NCBI GenBank assembly: GCA_964350445.1 | Contig: CAYGKA010000019.1 | Coordinates: 12,850 to 76,849, forward strand | Source: Hwanghaeella sp964350445 | GTDB taxonomy: Bacteria; Pseudomonadota; Alphaproteobacteria; UBA8366; Aestuariispiraceae | DNA: 64,000 nucleotides | Direction: 5' to 3' | Shown: positions 52,947-63,972 of the stretch, piece by piece | How the letters are laid out: the number at the start of each line of letters is the position of its first letter | Numbering within the stretch: the stretch's first letter is position 1 | Program-made: the position numbers and the translations under genes | Notes under the pieces: model-generated | What the model was told of the DNA's origin: nothing | The model's input: only the letters and a program-made list of their open reading frames with translations | Database searches by the model: none

Positions 52947-53919
52947 GCAGGGCGCCTTTATCCAGACCGTAAGCGCCGACATCGCGAACCGTTTGGTGGA
53001 AACTCAAGATAGTCAGGTATTCCAGCGGATCCTTTGGCTTCACAAAGGCGCCTTCCGGATGGTTCAGCCAATCGTAGAGGCGTGTCAGCAGGAACCGAAC
53101 CGCCGCGCCGCGCGCCAGGATGGGAAGCGCGTCCAACTCTTCCTGCGACAGCGGCCGATGCTTGGCGTAGGACGAAAGCAGCAGCCGGGCCTTGGTGACG
53201 TTGAAGCTGCCGTCGCGCTCGAAACACCACGCGTTCATGCAGACGATCAAATCGTAGGTCAACGCGTCGTTGCAGGCGAAGTAAAAGTCGATCAGGCCCG
53301 ACAATTCCTTGCCGATGAAGAAGACGTTGTCCGGAAACAGGTCTGCGTGACACACGCCGAACGGCAGGTCTCGCGGCCAATTCGCTTCCAGGAAGTCCAA
53401 TTCCTGAGCCAGAATATCCGACAGTTGCGGATGCACGTCATGTGCGCCGTCCCGGCATTGCTCGAACTGAGGCCGCCAACTGTCGATAGACAGGCTGTTG
53501 GCCCGGAAAAGGTCGTAATCCGCACCGGCACGGTGAAAGTCGGCCAGCGCGCCGCCCAACTGTTCGCAATGGAAGGGCTGAATCTTGCGCGGCCACATGC
53601 CTTCCAGGAAGGTGGTCAGCGCCGCCGGCCGGCCGCAAAGTTGGCGAAGGGCCTTGCCGTCGCGCGCGATAAGCGGCTGCGGACAGGGAATGCCCTTCTT
53701 CGCCAGATGCTCCATCAACCCCAGGAAGAAGGGCAGATCCTCCTCGCGGACGCGCTTTTCGTAAAGCGTCAGGATGAAGGCGCTCTGTGTCGTATGCAGA
53801 AGATAGTTGGAGTTTTCCACTCCTTCAGCGATCCCCTTGCACGAGACGACGTCGCCGATATCGTACTGCGCGATGAACTCGACCAGATCCTCGTCGCCGA
53901 CTTCCGTATAAACCGCCAT
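52939..53919 (-). CDS. thrB: Homoserine kinase, aminoglycoside phosphotransferase-like (ThrB type II)
   Basis: 326 residues. The protein has the APH/choline-kinase fold, with GVCHADLFPDNVFF (catalytic loop) and GLIDFYFACND (metal-binding DFG-like motif), not the GHMP fold of E. coli ThrB. It makes O-phosphohomoserine from homoserine and ATP. It starts 22 bases after ispH and overlaps rnhA at its end, so the three form one operon. Confidence 0.95.
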   Translation of the reverse strand: MAVYTEVGDEDLVEFIAQYDIGDVVSCKGIAEGVENSNYLLHTTQSAFILTLYEKRVREEDLPFFLGLMEHLAKKGIPCPQPLIARDGKALRQLCGRPAALTTFLEGMWPRKIQPFHCEQLGGALADFHRAGADYDLFRANSLSIDSWRPQFEQCRDGAHDVHPQLSDILAQELDFLEANWPRDLPFGVCHADLFPDNVFFIGKELSGLIDFYFACNDALTYDLIVCMNAWCFERDGSFNVTKARLLLSSYAKHRPLSQEELDALPILARGAAVRFLLTRLYDWLNHPEGAFVKPKDPLEYLTILSFHQTVRDVGAYGLDKGALHG

Positions 53920-53941
53920 GCAGACCCTCGCCCTTCCCGGT

Positions 53942-54889
53942 TTACGCGACCAGGACGCGCGGAAGCTTGAACTCCACGTCTTCCACGGCTGTCACCACCT
54001 CTTCGACGGTGACGTCGAATCTCTCGCCGCAGGCATCGATGACTTCGGTCACCAGAATTTCCGGCGCCGATGCGCCCGCGGTGATCCCCAGCGTCTCGAC
54101 CCCGTCCAGATAATCCCACTCGATGTCATGCGCGCGCTGGATCAGCATCGCTTTTGTGCAGCCTGCCTGATAGGCCACATCGACAAGGCGCTTGGAGTTG
54201 GACGAATTCGGCGCGCCGATCACGAACACGGCATCCGCCTGTTCGGCGACTTTCTTTGCAGCGGCCTGCCTGTTCGTCGTCGCGTAGCAGATGTCTTCTT
54301 TCTTGGGACTCTGAATTTCGGGATAGCGCGCGCGAAGGGCGTTCAGGATTTCGGTGGTTTCGTCGACGGAAAGTGTGGTCTGTGTCGCGTGTGCGAGGGC
54401 CGTCCCGGCATCGAAATCAAGTTTGCCGACGTCTTCCACCGTTTCGACCAGCGTCATCGCGCCGTCGGGAAGCTGGCCCATCGTGCCGACGACTTCCGGA
54501 TGGCCCGCATGTCCGATCAGCACGACATGACGTCCTTCGCGGTGATGCCGTTCCGCTTCCCGGTGAACCTTGGAGACCAAGGGGCAGGTCGCATCGACAT
54601 AGATCATGTTGCGGCGCTGTGCTTCGGTAGGCACCGATTTCGGCACGCCATGGGCGGAGAAAACGATGGGGCGATCGTCCGGGGCCTGATCCAGTTCGTC
54701 GACGAAGACCGCACCCTTGGCTTCCAGGGATTCGACGACGAAACGGTTGTGCACGATCTCGTGGCGCACAAAGACCGGGGCGCCGAACCGTTCCAGCGCC
54801 CTTTCGACGATCAGCACGGCACGATCAACGCCCGCGCAGAAACCGCGCGGTCCGGCCAGCAATATCCGCAATTTACGAGGCTTCGCCAC
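53942..54889 (-). CDS. ispH: 4-hydroxy-3-methylbut-2-enyl diphosphate reductase
   Basis: 315 residues from GTG 54889, with GGAG eight bases upstream; a longer frame to 54979 lacks support. Cluster-ligating cysteines are in GPRGFCAGV (Cys18), VDATCPLVSKVH and EDICYATTNRQ. It reduces HMBPP to IPP and DMAPP at the end of the MEP isoprenoid pathway, using a 4Fe-4S cluster. It is the first gene of ispH-thrB-rnhA. Confidence 0.97.
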   Translation of the reverse strand: MAKPRKLRILLAGPRGFCAGVDRAVLIVERALERFGAPVFVRHEIVHNRFVVESLEAKGAVFVDELDQAPDDRPIVFSAHGVPKSVPTEAQRRNMIYVDATCPLVSKVHREAERHHREGRHVVLIGHAGHPEVVGTMGQLPDGAMTLVETVEDVGKLDFDAGTALAHATQTTLSVDETTEILNALRARYPEIQSPKKEDICYATTNRQAAAKKVAEQADAVFVIGAPNSSNSKRLVDVAYQAGCTKAMLIQRAHDIEWDYLDGVETLGITAGASAPEILVTEVIDACGERFDVTVEEVVTAVEDVEFKLPRVLVA

Positions 54890-55061
54890 CGCTTGCTCCG
54901 TTGAACGATTTCCAAGACGGCGCCGGTTGGTCCGGCAAGCCCGTTCTTGTCCCTCTGTCGGCCATTCTTTAGACTGCACCCATATCCTTTACAACCGGGG
55001 GCCTGTTGCAGGACAAAGGGCAAACGCCCGTTCTTTCCAGGTCGGCTAAGGAACCAAGAAA

Positions 55062-55301
55062 ATGAACGAACCCGTCATTGCCGCCAAACAACCATTCTCG
55101 ACGGAAGTCAAAGAGGGAAAATCCTACTTCTGGTGCGCCTGCGGGAAGTCCGCTAAACAGCCTTTCTGTGACGGAAGTCATGCCGGAACGGAATTCGCAC
55201 CCGTCAAGTACACGGCGGAAAAGGACCGGACGGTTTTCTTCTGCGGCTGCAAGCACTCGGTAAAACAGCCGCTGTGCGATGGTACCCATGCAAAGCTTTA
55301 G
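55062..55301 (+). CDS. Double CDGSH iron-sulfur protein
   Basis: 79 residues with two complete CDGSH sites: Cys25, Cys27, Cys36, His40, and Cys61, Cys63, Cys72, His76. Each holds a 2Fe-2S cluster with a 3Cys-1His ligand set. It has no membrane anchor, so it is soluble. Such bacterial two-site proteins are thought to carry electrons or clusters; the role is unknown. It is divergent from ispH, which is itself an Fe-S enzyme. Confidence 0.93.
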   Translation: MNEPVIAAKQPFSTEVKEGKSYFWCACGKSAKQPFCDGSHAGTEFAPVKYTAEKDRTVFFCGCKHSVKQPLCDGTHAKL

Positions 55302-55320
55302 GATTGGCTGCTGACCTGCC

Positions 55321-55833
55321 ATGAAAATTCGTTCCTTTCTTGCCGTGGCCGGCTTGCTGCTGGTGTCTGCCTGCGGTTCCCTTCCGGAAATCGTTCGCTG
55401 TCCCGATGTCAGGGTGCCGGCTGAAACCGGTAACCTGACCCGGTTTGGGGCGGGTGACGGGCGCGATATCACCGATGTCGTGATGGAAGCGCAGTTCGAA
55501 GAGGTTCGCGGCGAATGCTCCGTCGACGATGACGAAGTGCAGGTGGCCGCCTTGGTGAAGATCACGGCCCGCCAAGGCCCGGCATCCACCGCCCAGCAGG
55601 GCCAGTTCTCCTTCTTCGTCGCGGTCACCGACCTGAAACGGAATATCTTGAGTCGACGCAGCGTCCCAGCCGCGGTCGACTTCTCCGGAAATCGGTCCCG
55701 CGTCGTTTATTTCGAACGCCTGAAAATCGATATTCCGAAAGCCGAGGAAGCGGCAGGCGAGGACTTCCTGATTTTCATCGGGTTCGACCTGACGCGGGAA
55801 GAGGTCCAGTTTAACCGCGCCCAGGGTTCCTGA
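55321..55833 (+). CDS. Lipoprotein of unknown function
   Basis: 170 residues. A short signal with lipobox LLLVSAC gives a predicted lipidated Cys19. The mature domain is beta-rich and acidic, with DGRDITDVVMEAQFEEVRGEC and FFVAVTDLKRN. No family is recognised with certainty. It begins 20 bases after the CDGSH gene and is probably read with it. A riboswitch-controlled operon starts about 75 bases after it ends. Confidence 0.75.
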   Translation: MKIRSFLAVAGLLLVSACGSLPEIVRCPDVRVPAETGNLTRFGAGDGRDITDVVMEAQFEEVRGECSVDDDEVQVAALVKITARQGPASTAQQGQFSFFVAVTDLKRNILSRRSVPAAVDFSGNRSRVVYFERLKIDIPKAEEAAGEDFLIFIGFDLTREEVQFNRAQGS

Positions 55834-55906
55834 CGCCATTTGTGGCGGCACGTAGCCGGCTGAATGGCGGCGATGCCCCTGGCGACCGAATCGGATACTG
55901 CTTTTG

Positions 55907-55934
55907 TTGACAACGAAGGTGAATTAACTAGCCT
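55907..55934 (+). promoter_or_regulatory. Promoter for the gcv riboswitch transcript
   Basis: TTGACA (55907-55912) and TAGCCT (55929-55934) are 16 bases apart, ending about 30 bases before the first aptamer. The -35 is a perfect consensus; spacing and the -10 are acceptable. Confidence 0.6.
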
Positions 55935-55963
55935 TGCATCGAACGAAATAGCCTCGTGAAACC

Positions 55964-56163
55964 CGTGGGAGAGACCGGTCACTGACTGGCGCCGAAGGAG
56001 CAATCGCCTCGAAATCTCTCAGGCAAAAGGACCGCGGATGAAGGGCGCTCTGGAAAGCAGGGGCCGATGCTCGCAGGGAACTGTGCGGCGCGGCGCCTCA
56101 CCGAAGGGGTAAGCTGGCTGGGATGCCCGGCCGGTCACACTCTCAGGTTCGACCGTCATGGTC
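55964..56163 (+). ncRNA. Tandem glycine riboswitch
   Basis: Aptamer 1 has GGAGAG, GGCGCCGAAGGAGCAA and CTCTCAGGCAAAAGGAC. Aptamer 2 has GCTCTGGAAAGC, CTCACCGAAGGGGTAAGC and ACTCTCAGGTTC. These are the conserved cores of the two-domain glycine riboswitch, which turns on glycine cleavage genes when glycine is abundant. It sits about 105 bases ahead of gcvT. The P3a region of the second aptamer is longer than the minimal form. The expression platform between 56164 and 56270 has no U-tailed terminator that I can see, so control may act on translation. Confidence 0.95.
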
Positions 56164-56240
56164 GTCGTATCCTTATGGATATGTGACGACGGTCTGATGA
56201 CAGAGGGGGTAGTCATTGCCGCTTCGCAGGAGGCGGCGCT

Positions 56241-56273
56241 GTGCTGTCTCTAACTGTTGGAAAAGACCCTTGA
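56241..56273 (+). CDS. Possible 10-codon upstream ORF overlapping the gcvT start
   Basis: GTG 56241 has a perfect AGGAGG seven bases upstream, by far the best ribosome site in the region. Its frame ends at TGA 56271-56273, which overlaps the proposed TTG start of gcvT (TTGA). Translation of this mini-ORF could deliver ribosomes to gcvT by reinitiation, and the riboswitch could act on its AGGAGG. An alternative is that the annotated gcvT start is wrong. Confidence 0.5.
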   Translation: MLSLTVGKDP

Positions 56274-57409
56274 GCGCCGATACCGAGAGCGAAGCAACAA
56301 ACCTGAAAAATACGCCCCTCCACGCGCTCCACCTGCGCCTCGGAGCCAAGATGGCCGGCTTTGCCGGCTATGACATGCCGATCCAGTATGGCCTCGGCAT
56401 TATGAAGGAGCATCTTCATACGCGCGCCGCGGCGGGCCTGTTCGACGTGTCCCATATGGGGCAGGCCTGGCTGACCGGGACGGATCCCGCGGCGGCTCTT
56501 GAACGTATGGTGCCGGGTGATCTGCAAGGCCTTGCGCCCGGACGGCAGCGCTACACCCAATTCCTGAACGACAAAGGCGGAATTCTGGACGACTTGATGG
56601 TGACGCGGGCTGGCGACCCCTTGGGGCATGACGGACTGTTCGTCGTGGTTAACGCGGCCTGCAAGGATGCGGATTTCGCCCGTATGGAAACGACCTTGGC
56701 CGGAGAGGCCGCACTTGAACGGATCGAAGATCGCGCCCTTGTTGCCCTGCAGGGGCCGCAGGCCGCGTCGGTGTTGTCCCGATTCGCCGACGGCGTGGAC
56801 ACGATGCCTTTCATGAGCGCGATGCGCATCTCGGTCGCCGGCGTCGATTGCCTTGTCAGCCGATCAGGCTATAGCGGTGAGGACGGGTACGAGATTTCGA
56901 TTCCGGATGCCGATGCGATGGGCCTTTCCGAAACGCTGCTCGGTTGCGAGGAAGTCGAGGCCATCGGCCTCGGCGCGCGCGACAGCCTGCGCTTGGAAGC
57001 AGGCCTGTGCCTCTACGGACATGATATCGATGAAGGGACGACCCCTATCGAAGCGGGACTGCTGTGGTCGATCGGCAAGCGCCGCCGGGAGCAGGGCGGT
57101 TTCCCCGGCGCCGAAATCGTCCAAGGGCAAATCAAGGATGGCGTGGCGCGCAAACGCGTCGGCATCCTACCGGACGGCCGGGCCCCGGCACGCGAAGGAA
57201 CGGAAATTCTATCGGCCGACGGGAACTTGATCGGCACGGTGACCAGCGGCGGGTTCGGACCGTCGGTCGGCGGCCCGGTCGCCATGGGGTACGTCGCGGC
57301 GGAGTACGTTGCCGCCGGAACGCCCGTACAATTGTCGGTTCGCGGCAAGCTCCTGCCTGCCGCGGTTCACAAGCTGCCCTTCGTGGAGCAGCGGTATTAT
57401 CGAGGTTGA
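56270..57409 (+). CDS. gcvT: Glycine cleavage system T protein (aminomethyltransferase)
   Basis: 379 residues from TTG 56270; the frame is open to 56216 but that part lacks a plausible site. It begins NTPLHALHLRLGAKM, as GcvT proteins do, and contains YDMPIQYGLGIMKEHLHTR, VSRSGYSGEDGYEI and the C-terminal barrel starting near KRVGILPDG. It transfers the methylene group from lipoyl-GcvH to tetrahydrofolate and releases ammonia. The unusual TTG start overlaps a small upstream ORF. First gene of gcvT-gcvH-gcvP. Confidence 0.95.
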   Translation: MSADTESEATNLKNTPLHALHLRLGAKMAGFAGYDMPIQYGLGIMKEHLHTRAAAGLFDVSHMGQAWLTGTDPAAALERMVPGDLQGLAPGRQRYTQFLNDKGGILDDLMVTRAGDPLGHDGLFVVVNAACKDADFARMETTLAGEAALERIEDRALVALQGPQAASVLSRFADGVDTMPFMSAMRISVAGVDCLVSRSGYSGEDGYEISIPDADAMGLSETLLGCEEVEAIGLGARDSLRLEAGLCLYGHDIDEGTTPIEAGLLWSIGKRRREQGGFPGAEIVQGQIKDGVARKRVGILPDGRAPAREGTEILSADGNLIGTVTSGGFGPSVGGPVAMGYVAAEYVAAGTPVQLSVRGKLLPAAVHKLPFVEQRYYRG

Positions 57410-57453
57410 GCTAACGTCCGAGGTGAGACTCGGAAATAGGGGAGTTGAGGTGA

Positions 57454-57831
57454 ATGAGCGATCTGAAATTCAGTGAAGAACATGAGTGGGTTTCGGTCGA
57501 GGGTGATATCGCCACGATCGGCATTACAAATTTTGCCCAGGAACAATTAGGCGATGTGGTCTTCGTGGACCTGCCCGGTGTCGGGACGCAGGTCAGCCAG
57601 GGCGGGGACGCCGGCGTCGTCGAATCGGTGAAGGCGGCCAGCGAGGTCTATACACCGCTCTCCGGCGAAGTCGTGGAAGTGAACGAAGACCTCGAAGGCA
57701 CACCCGACCTCGTGAACACCGACCCGGAAGGGGATGGTTGGTTTTTCAAGCTGCGTATGGACGACGAGTCGGAACTCGACGACCTGATGGATGCGGCGGC
57801 TTACAAGAAGTTCTGCGACGAACACGGTTGA
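57454..57831 (+). CDS. gcvH: Glycine cleavage system H protein
   Basis: 125 residues, full length. Lipoyl-lysine is Lys60 in VVESVKAASEVYTPLSG. It carries the aminomethyl group from GcvP to GcvT on its lipoyl arm. It starts 44 bases after gcvT with GGAG nearby and ends 52 bases before gcvP. Confidence 0.97.
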   Translation: MSDLKFSEEHEWVSVEGDIATIGITNFAQEQLGDVVFVDLPGVGTQVSQGGDAGVVESVKAASEVYTPLSGEVVEVNEDLEGTPDLVNTDPEGDGWFFKLRMDDESELDDLMDAAAYKKFCDEHG

Positions 57832-57883
57832 CCTCATTACCGTCGATCAGCATTGGGAATTCTCCAAAGAAGGTGAGTCTAAC

Positions 57884-60759
<2,876 letters not shown>

Positions 60760-60777
60760 CCGGACGAACGGGCTGGG

Positions 60778-60799
60778 CCTTTCCGGTTATGCGGAAAGG
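60778..60799. repeat. Hairpin at the gcvP-tenA junction
   Basis: CCTTTCCG and CGGAAAGG are perfect 8-bp arms around GTTATG, overlapping the tenA stop codon. It lies between convergent genes and may end both transcripts, but there is no T-run. Confidence 0.45.
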
Positions 60800-61443
60800 T
60801 CCAGTCCCATTTGCCAGAAGCGGATTTCCAGGCGGGTCGCATCGCGGAAGGTTGAGGCGTGCCGCTCGAACTCGCCCGGGCCCAGCTTGGTGCCGGCTTC
60901 GGCCAGCCAATGGACGGCGCCGCCCGCCACGCTTTTGTACTCGTCGCTTGAATACATCTCGACCCAGCTGCGGTAGGGATTTCCCTCCAGGACCGTAAAG
61001 TCCTGGGCAAGGATCCAATCGGCGACTTCGGCATACCCGATGGCGCAGGGCGACAAGGCGACATGCAAGTCGACCGCCGTTCCCGCCATGCCCCTTTCCA
61101 GGACGTACCTAGTATAGGCCATATTGGCGGTCGCCTCCTCGAGTTTTTCCAGCTCGTCCGGGTCTATACCCCATTCCCGGCAATAGGCGACGTGCAATTC
61201 CAATTCCGTATCCAGGATGGCGCTGACCGCGCTCAACCCGTACCGCATGTCCGCGAGGGAGTCCGACTTGTAGATGCTCAAGGCATAGGCCCGCGCGAAA
61301 TGGATCAGGAACAGGTAGTCCTGTTTCAAATAGTGCTGGAAGCATTCTTTCGGCAAATCGCCTGTCGCCATGCCGCGCACGAAGGGATGCTGAACATAGG
61401 CATCCCAATCGGCACGGCAGCTTTCCTTGAGCTTTTCAAACAT
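60787..61443 (-). CDS. tenA: TenA-type aminopyrimidine aminohydrolase/thiaminase II
   Basis: 218 residues. The active-site residues align with B. subtilis TenA: Asp42 (KQDYLFLI), Cys133 (SPCAIGYAEV) and Glu206 (LEIRFWQMG). It hydrolyses 4-amino-5-aminomethyl-2-methylpyrimidine to HMP, salvaging the pyrimidine half of degraded thiamine. It starts nine bases after the thiY gene ends. The operon with the importer genes is a textbook salvage unit. Confidence 0.96.
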   Translation of the reverse strand: MFEKLKESCRADWDAYVQHPFVRGMATGDLPKECFQHYLKQDYLFLIHFARAYALSIYKSDSLADMRYGLSAVSAILDTELELHVAYCREWGIDPDELEKLEEATANMAYTRYVLERGMAGTAVDLHVALSPCAIGYAEVADWILAQDFTVLEGNPYRSWVEMYSSDEYKSVAGGAVHWLAEAGTKLGPGEFERHASTFRDATRLEIRFWQMGLDLSA

Positions 61444-61451
61444 GAACCCCC

Positions 61452-62396
61452 CTAGCGCGGCAGTTCAACGGCATAAGTGCCCAACGCCGGGACGGATTCG
61501 ATCATGCCCGCTTTCATCAGAAAGGCCGCGAAACCTTCGTACCGGGCGCGGTCAAGCGCACCGGGGCGCAGGGCGAAGCGCGGCAGCGTGTCGGCCCAGG
61601 CGCGTTTGTTCAGTTCATCGTCAAGCTTGGAATCCGTCCCCTTGAAGACGTCCCAGCTTTCTTGGGGATGGTTGATCATGTAGCTTGTCGCGGCTTCAAG
61701 GGCATCGACGAATTTGCGGTAGGCCGGGTTGTTTTCCGTTCCCGACTTGGCGACGACGATCAACTCGTCATAGGTCGGCACACCTTCCTCTTCGACAAAG
61801 AAGGCACGGCCGGGCCGCTGCACGATATCCATCTGGTTCAGTTCGAAATTGCGGAACGCGCCGATCACGGCGTCGACCTGACCGGAAATCAGGGAAGGCG
61901 ACAGGCTGAAATTGACGTTGACCAATTCGACGTCGTCCAGGTTTAAGCCGTATTTTTGCAGCATGGTGCCCAAAAGGACATCCTCGAACCCGCCCACCGA
62001 AAAGCCGACCTTCTTGCCTTTCAGGTCGGCGATCGACTGGATATCGCCGTCTTTCAGCACCACGAGGGAATTGAGCGGCGTCGCCACCAAGGTCGCAATC
62101 CGGGTCAAGGGCAGTCCCTCGGCGATTTGGACATGCAGTTGCGGCTGGTAGGAGACGGCGAGGTCCGCCTGACCCGCGGCGACCAGTTTCGGCGGGGCGC
62201 TGGGATCGGCCGGTTCGATCATCTCGACCTCTAGCCCCTGCGCGGCGAAGAACCCTTTCTCGCGGGCGATGATCAGCGGACCGTGATCCGGATTGATGAA
62301 CCAGTCTAGCAGCAGGGTCAGCTTTTCCTGGGCAAGGGCCGCGCTCGGCAGGGCAAGCAGGGCGCTCAGGCAGAGCGTTGCGATCAGTTTATGCAT
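61452..62396 (-). CDS. thiY: ThiY-like pyrimidine-binding protein of an ABC importer
   Basis: 314 residues from ATG 62396, with GGAG upstream. A signal peptide (1-22, ending ALA-QEK) is followed by an NMT1/THI5-like periplasmic binding domain: LTLLLDWFINPDHGPLIIAREKGFF is the family start and the pyrimidine-contacting region. ThiY binds N-formyl aminopyrimidine produced from thiamine breakdown. Other THI5-like ligands are possible, but linkage with tenA favours this one. Confidence 0.92.
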   Translation of the reverse strand: MHKLIATLCLSALLALPSAALAQEKLTLLLDWFINPDHGPLIIAREKGFFAAQGLEVEMIEPADPSAPPKLVAAGQADLAVSYQPQLHVQIAEGLPLTRIATLVATPLNSLVVLKDGDIQSIADLKGKKVGFSVGGFEDVLLGTMLQKYGLNLDDVELVNVNFSLSPSLISGQVDAVIGAFRNFELNQMDIVQRPGRAFFVEEEGVPTYDELIVVAKSGTENNPAYRKFVDALEAATSYMINHPQESWDVFKGTDSKLDDELNKRAWADTLPRFALRPGALDRARYEGFAAFLMKAGMIESVPALGTYAVELPR

Positions 62397-62422
62397 GGTT
62401 TGGGGTCTCCACGGTTTGTCGG

Positions 62423-63178
62423 TCAATCATCGAAGGGGGATTGTTCGCGTTGCCAATAGGTCAGGCGGCGAAGCCCGGCGTCGACGGCGAAATAAAGTAG
62501 CAGGCCGAACCCGGCCAACAGGGCCAGCGCGGCGAACATGAAGTCGACCTGCATCCGTGCATTGGCATGCAGCATCAGATAGCCCAGTCCGGCGCTCGAT
62601 CCGACCCATTCGCCGACGACGGCGCCGATCGGCGCGACCGCAGCGCCGACGCGCAACCCGCTGCCGAAGGCGGGCAGCGCGGCGGGAATGCGAATATGGC
62701 GCAGCATCGCTCTGCGGCTTGCGCCCATGGTGCGGGCCAGGTCCAGCCAACCGGCCTCCGTCCGGCGCAGCCCGTCATAGAAGGCCGCGGTGATCGGGAA
62801 ATAGATGATCAGCACGGCCATCGCGATTTTCGACGCCATCCCGTAGCCGAGCCATAGGACCAGGACCGGGGCAAGGGCGAAGACCGGCAGAGCCTGACTG
62901 ACGACGAGTACCGGTAGCAGCCATTGCTTGGCGGGCCGATAGAGAGCGATGGTCAGCGCGCTGACGACGCCGAGCATGGCCCCGAAGACAAGCCCAAGGA
63001 CGATTTCGGCGAAAGTCACCCACGCATGCTGCATCAGCAGGGCGGGGCGCTCCGCCATGGCAATGGCGACGTCGGCCGGCGCGGGAAGAATGTAGGGCGG
63101 CGCCCCGGTGGCGACGACAATCAATTGCCAAACGGCGAGAAGGCCCAGGAAGGTCACGGAAAGGCGAAACGTCCTCAT
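62423..63178 (-). CDS. thiX: ThiX-like ABC importer permease
   Basis: 251 residues from ATG 63178, which overlaps the ATPase stop (ATGA). It has about six membrane helices and the EAA loop DLARTMGASRRAMLRHIRIPAALP, which contacts the ATPase. It belongs to the taurine/nitrate-type permease family. It moves the ThiY-bound pyrimidine across the inner membrane. Confidence 0.93.
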   Translation of the reverse strand: MRTFRLSVTFLGLLAVWQLIVVATGAPPYILPAPADVAIAMAERPALLMQHAWVTFAEIVLGLVFGAMLGVVSALTIALYRPAKQWLLPVLVVSQALPVFALAPVLVLWLGYGMASKIAMAVLIIYFPITAAFYDGLRRTEAGWLDLARTMGASRRAMLRHIRIPAALPAFGSGLRVGAAVAPIGAVVGEWVGSSAGLGYLMLHANARMQVDFMFAALALLAGFGLLLYFAVDAGLRRLTYWQREQSPFDD

Positions 63179-63972
63179 TCCGGCCTTCCATTCGGTCCGG
63201 GGGCGTCGGCCACAGCGCCCAATTGCGTCAACAGGTCCGCATAGAGCGGCCACAGCCGGTCCCGGTCTTCCTGTCGGGGCGTTATGCCGGCCGGCGTCAT
63301 CGGCGCTTGAATGCGCGCGGGACTTCCTTTCAGGACCAGGATTTCGTCGCCGACGCGCAGCGCCTCCATCGGATCGTGCGTCACCAGAAGAACCGTCCGC
63401 CCGGCAAGCAGACGCACCGCAAGGTCCTGCAAGCGCCGACGCGTAATCGCATCCAACGAGGAAAATGGTTCGTCCATCAGGATGACGGGTCTGTCCTCGA
63501 ACAGAGTGCGGGCCAATGCCACGCGTTGTCGCATGCCGCCGGACAAGGTCGCGGGCAATGCCGCCGCTTCGGCGGCCACACCCACATCGTTCAGGACCGA
63601 CATGGCCCTGTCGCGGTCCTGCGGGCGGAGAGGTTCAGCGCGCAGTTTCCGCCCGATCAGGACGTTTTCCAGCACGGTCGCCCAGGGCAGCAACAAATCC
63701 TGTTGGGCCATATAGGCGACGCGTTCGGCCAGTGGCGCGCCGTCGCCGGCGCTGACGGTCCCTTCCAATTCACCGTCTTCCGCCCGAAGACCGGCCAATT
63801 GACGGAGCAGACTGGTCTTCCCCACGCCGCTGGGCCCCAAAAGACAGGTCCATTTGGCGCCCGCCAAGGTCAGGTTCAGGTTTTGAAAGACTTCCTTGCC
63901 GGCGAAACGCAGATGACCGCCGGTCAGGATGACCGACGGCGCCGTCTGCTGTTCCGGGGGGGAGCCTTGCAT
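63175..63972 (-). CDS. thiZ: ThiZ-like ABC importer ATPase
   Basis: 265 residues. Walker A GPSGVGKT, Q-loop YMAQQDLLLPW, signature LSGGMRQR, Walker B ILMDEPFSSLD and the H-loop His in VTHDP are all intact, so it is a functional import ATPase. It is the first visible gene of the thiZ-thiX-thiY-tenA unit. Only 28 bases remain upstream in the window; a TGA on this strand at about 63987-63985 may close another gene, so more of the operon could lie beyond the end. Confidence 0.95.
   Translation of the reverse strand: MQGSPPEQQTAPSVILTGGHLRFAGKEVFQNLNLTLAGAKWTCLLGPSGVGKTSLLRQLAGLRAEDGELEGTVSAGDGAPLAERVAYMAQQDLLLPWATVLENVLIGRKLRAEPLRPQDRDRAMSVLNDVGVAAEAAALPATLSGGMRQRVALARTLFEDRPVILMDEPFSSLDAITRRRLQDLAVRLLAGRTVLLVTHDPMEALRVGDEILVLKGSPARIQAPMTPAGITPRQEDRDRLWPLYADLLTQLGAVADAPGPNGRPE

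Noticed and set aside
56140..56160. tRNA T-arm-like GGTTCGACC
   Set aside because: It belongs to the conserved core of the second glycine aptamer; no acceptor or anticodon arm can be built around it.
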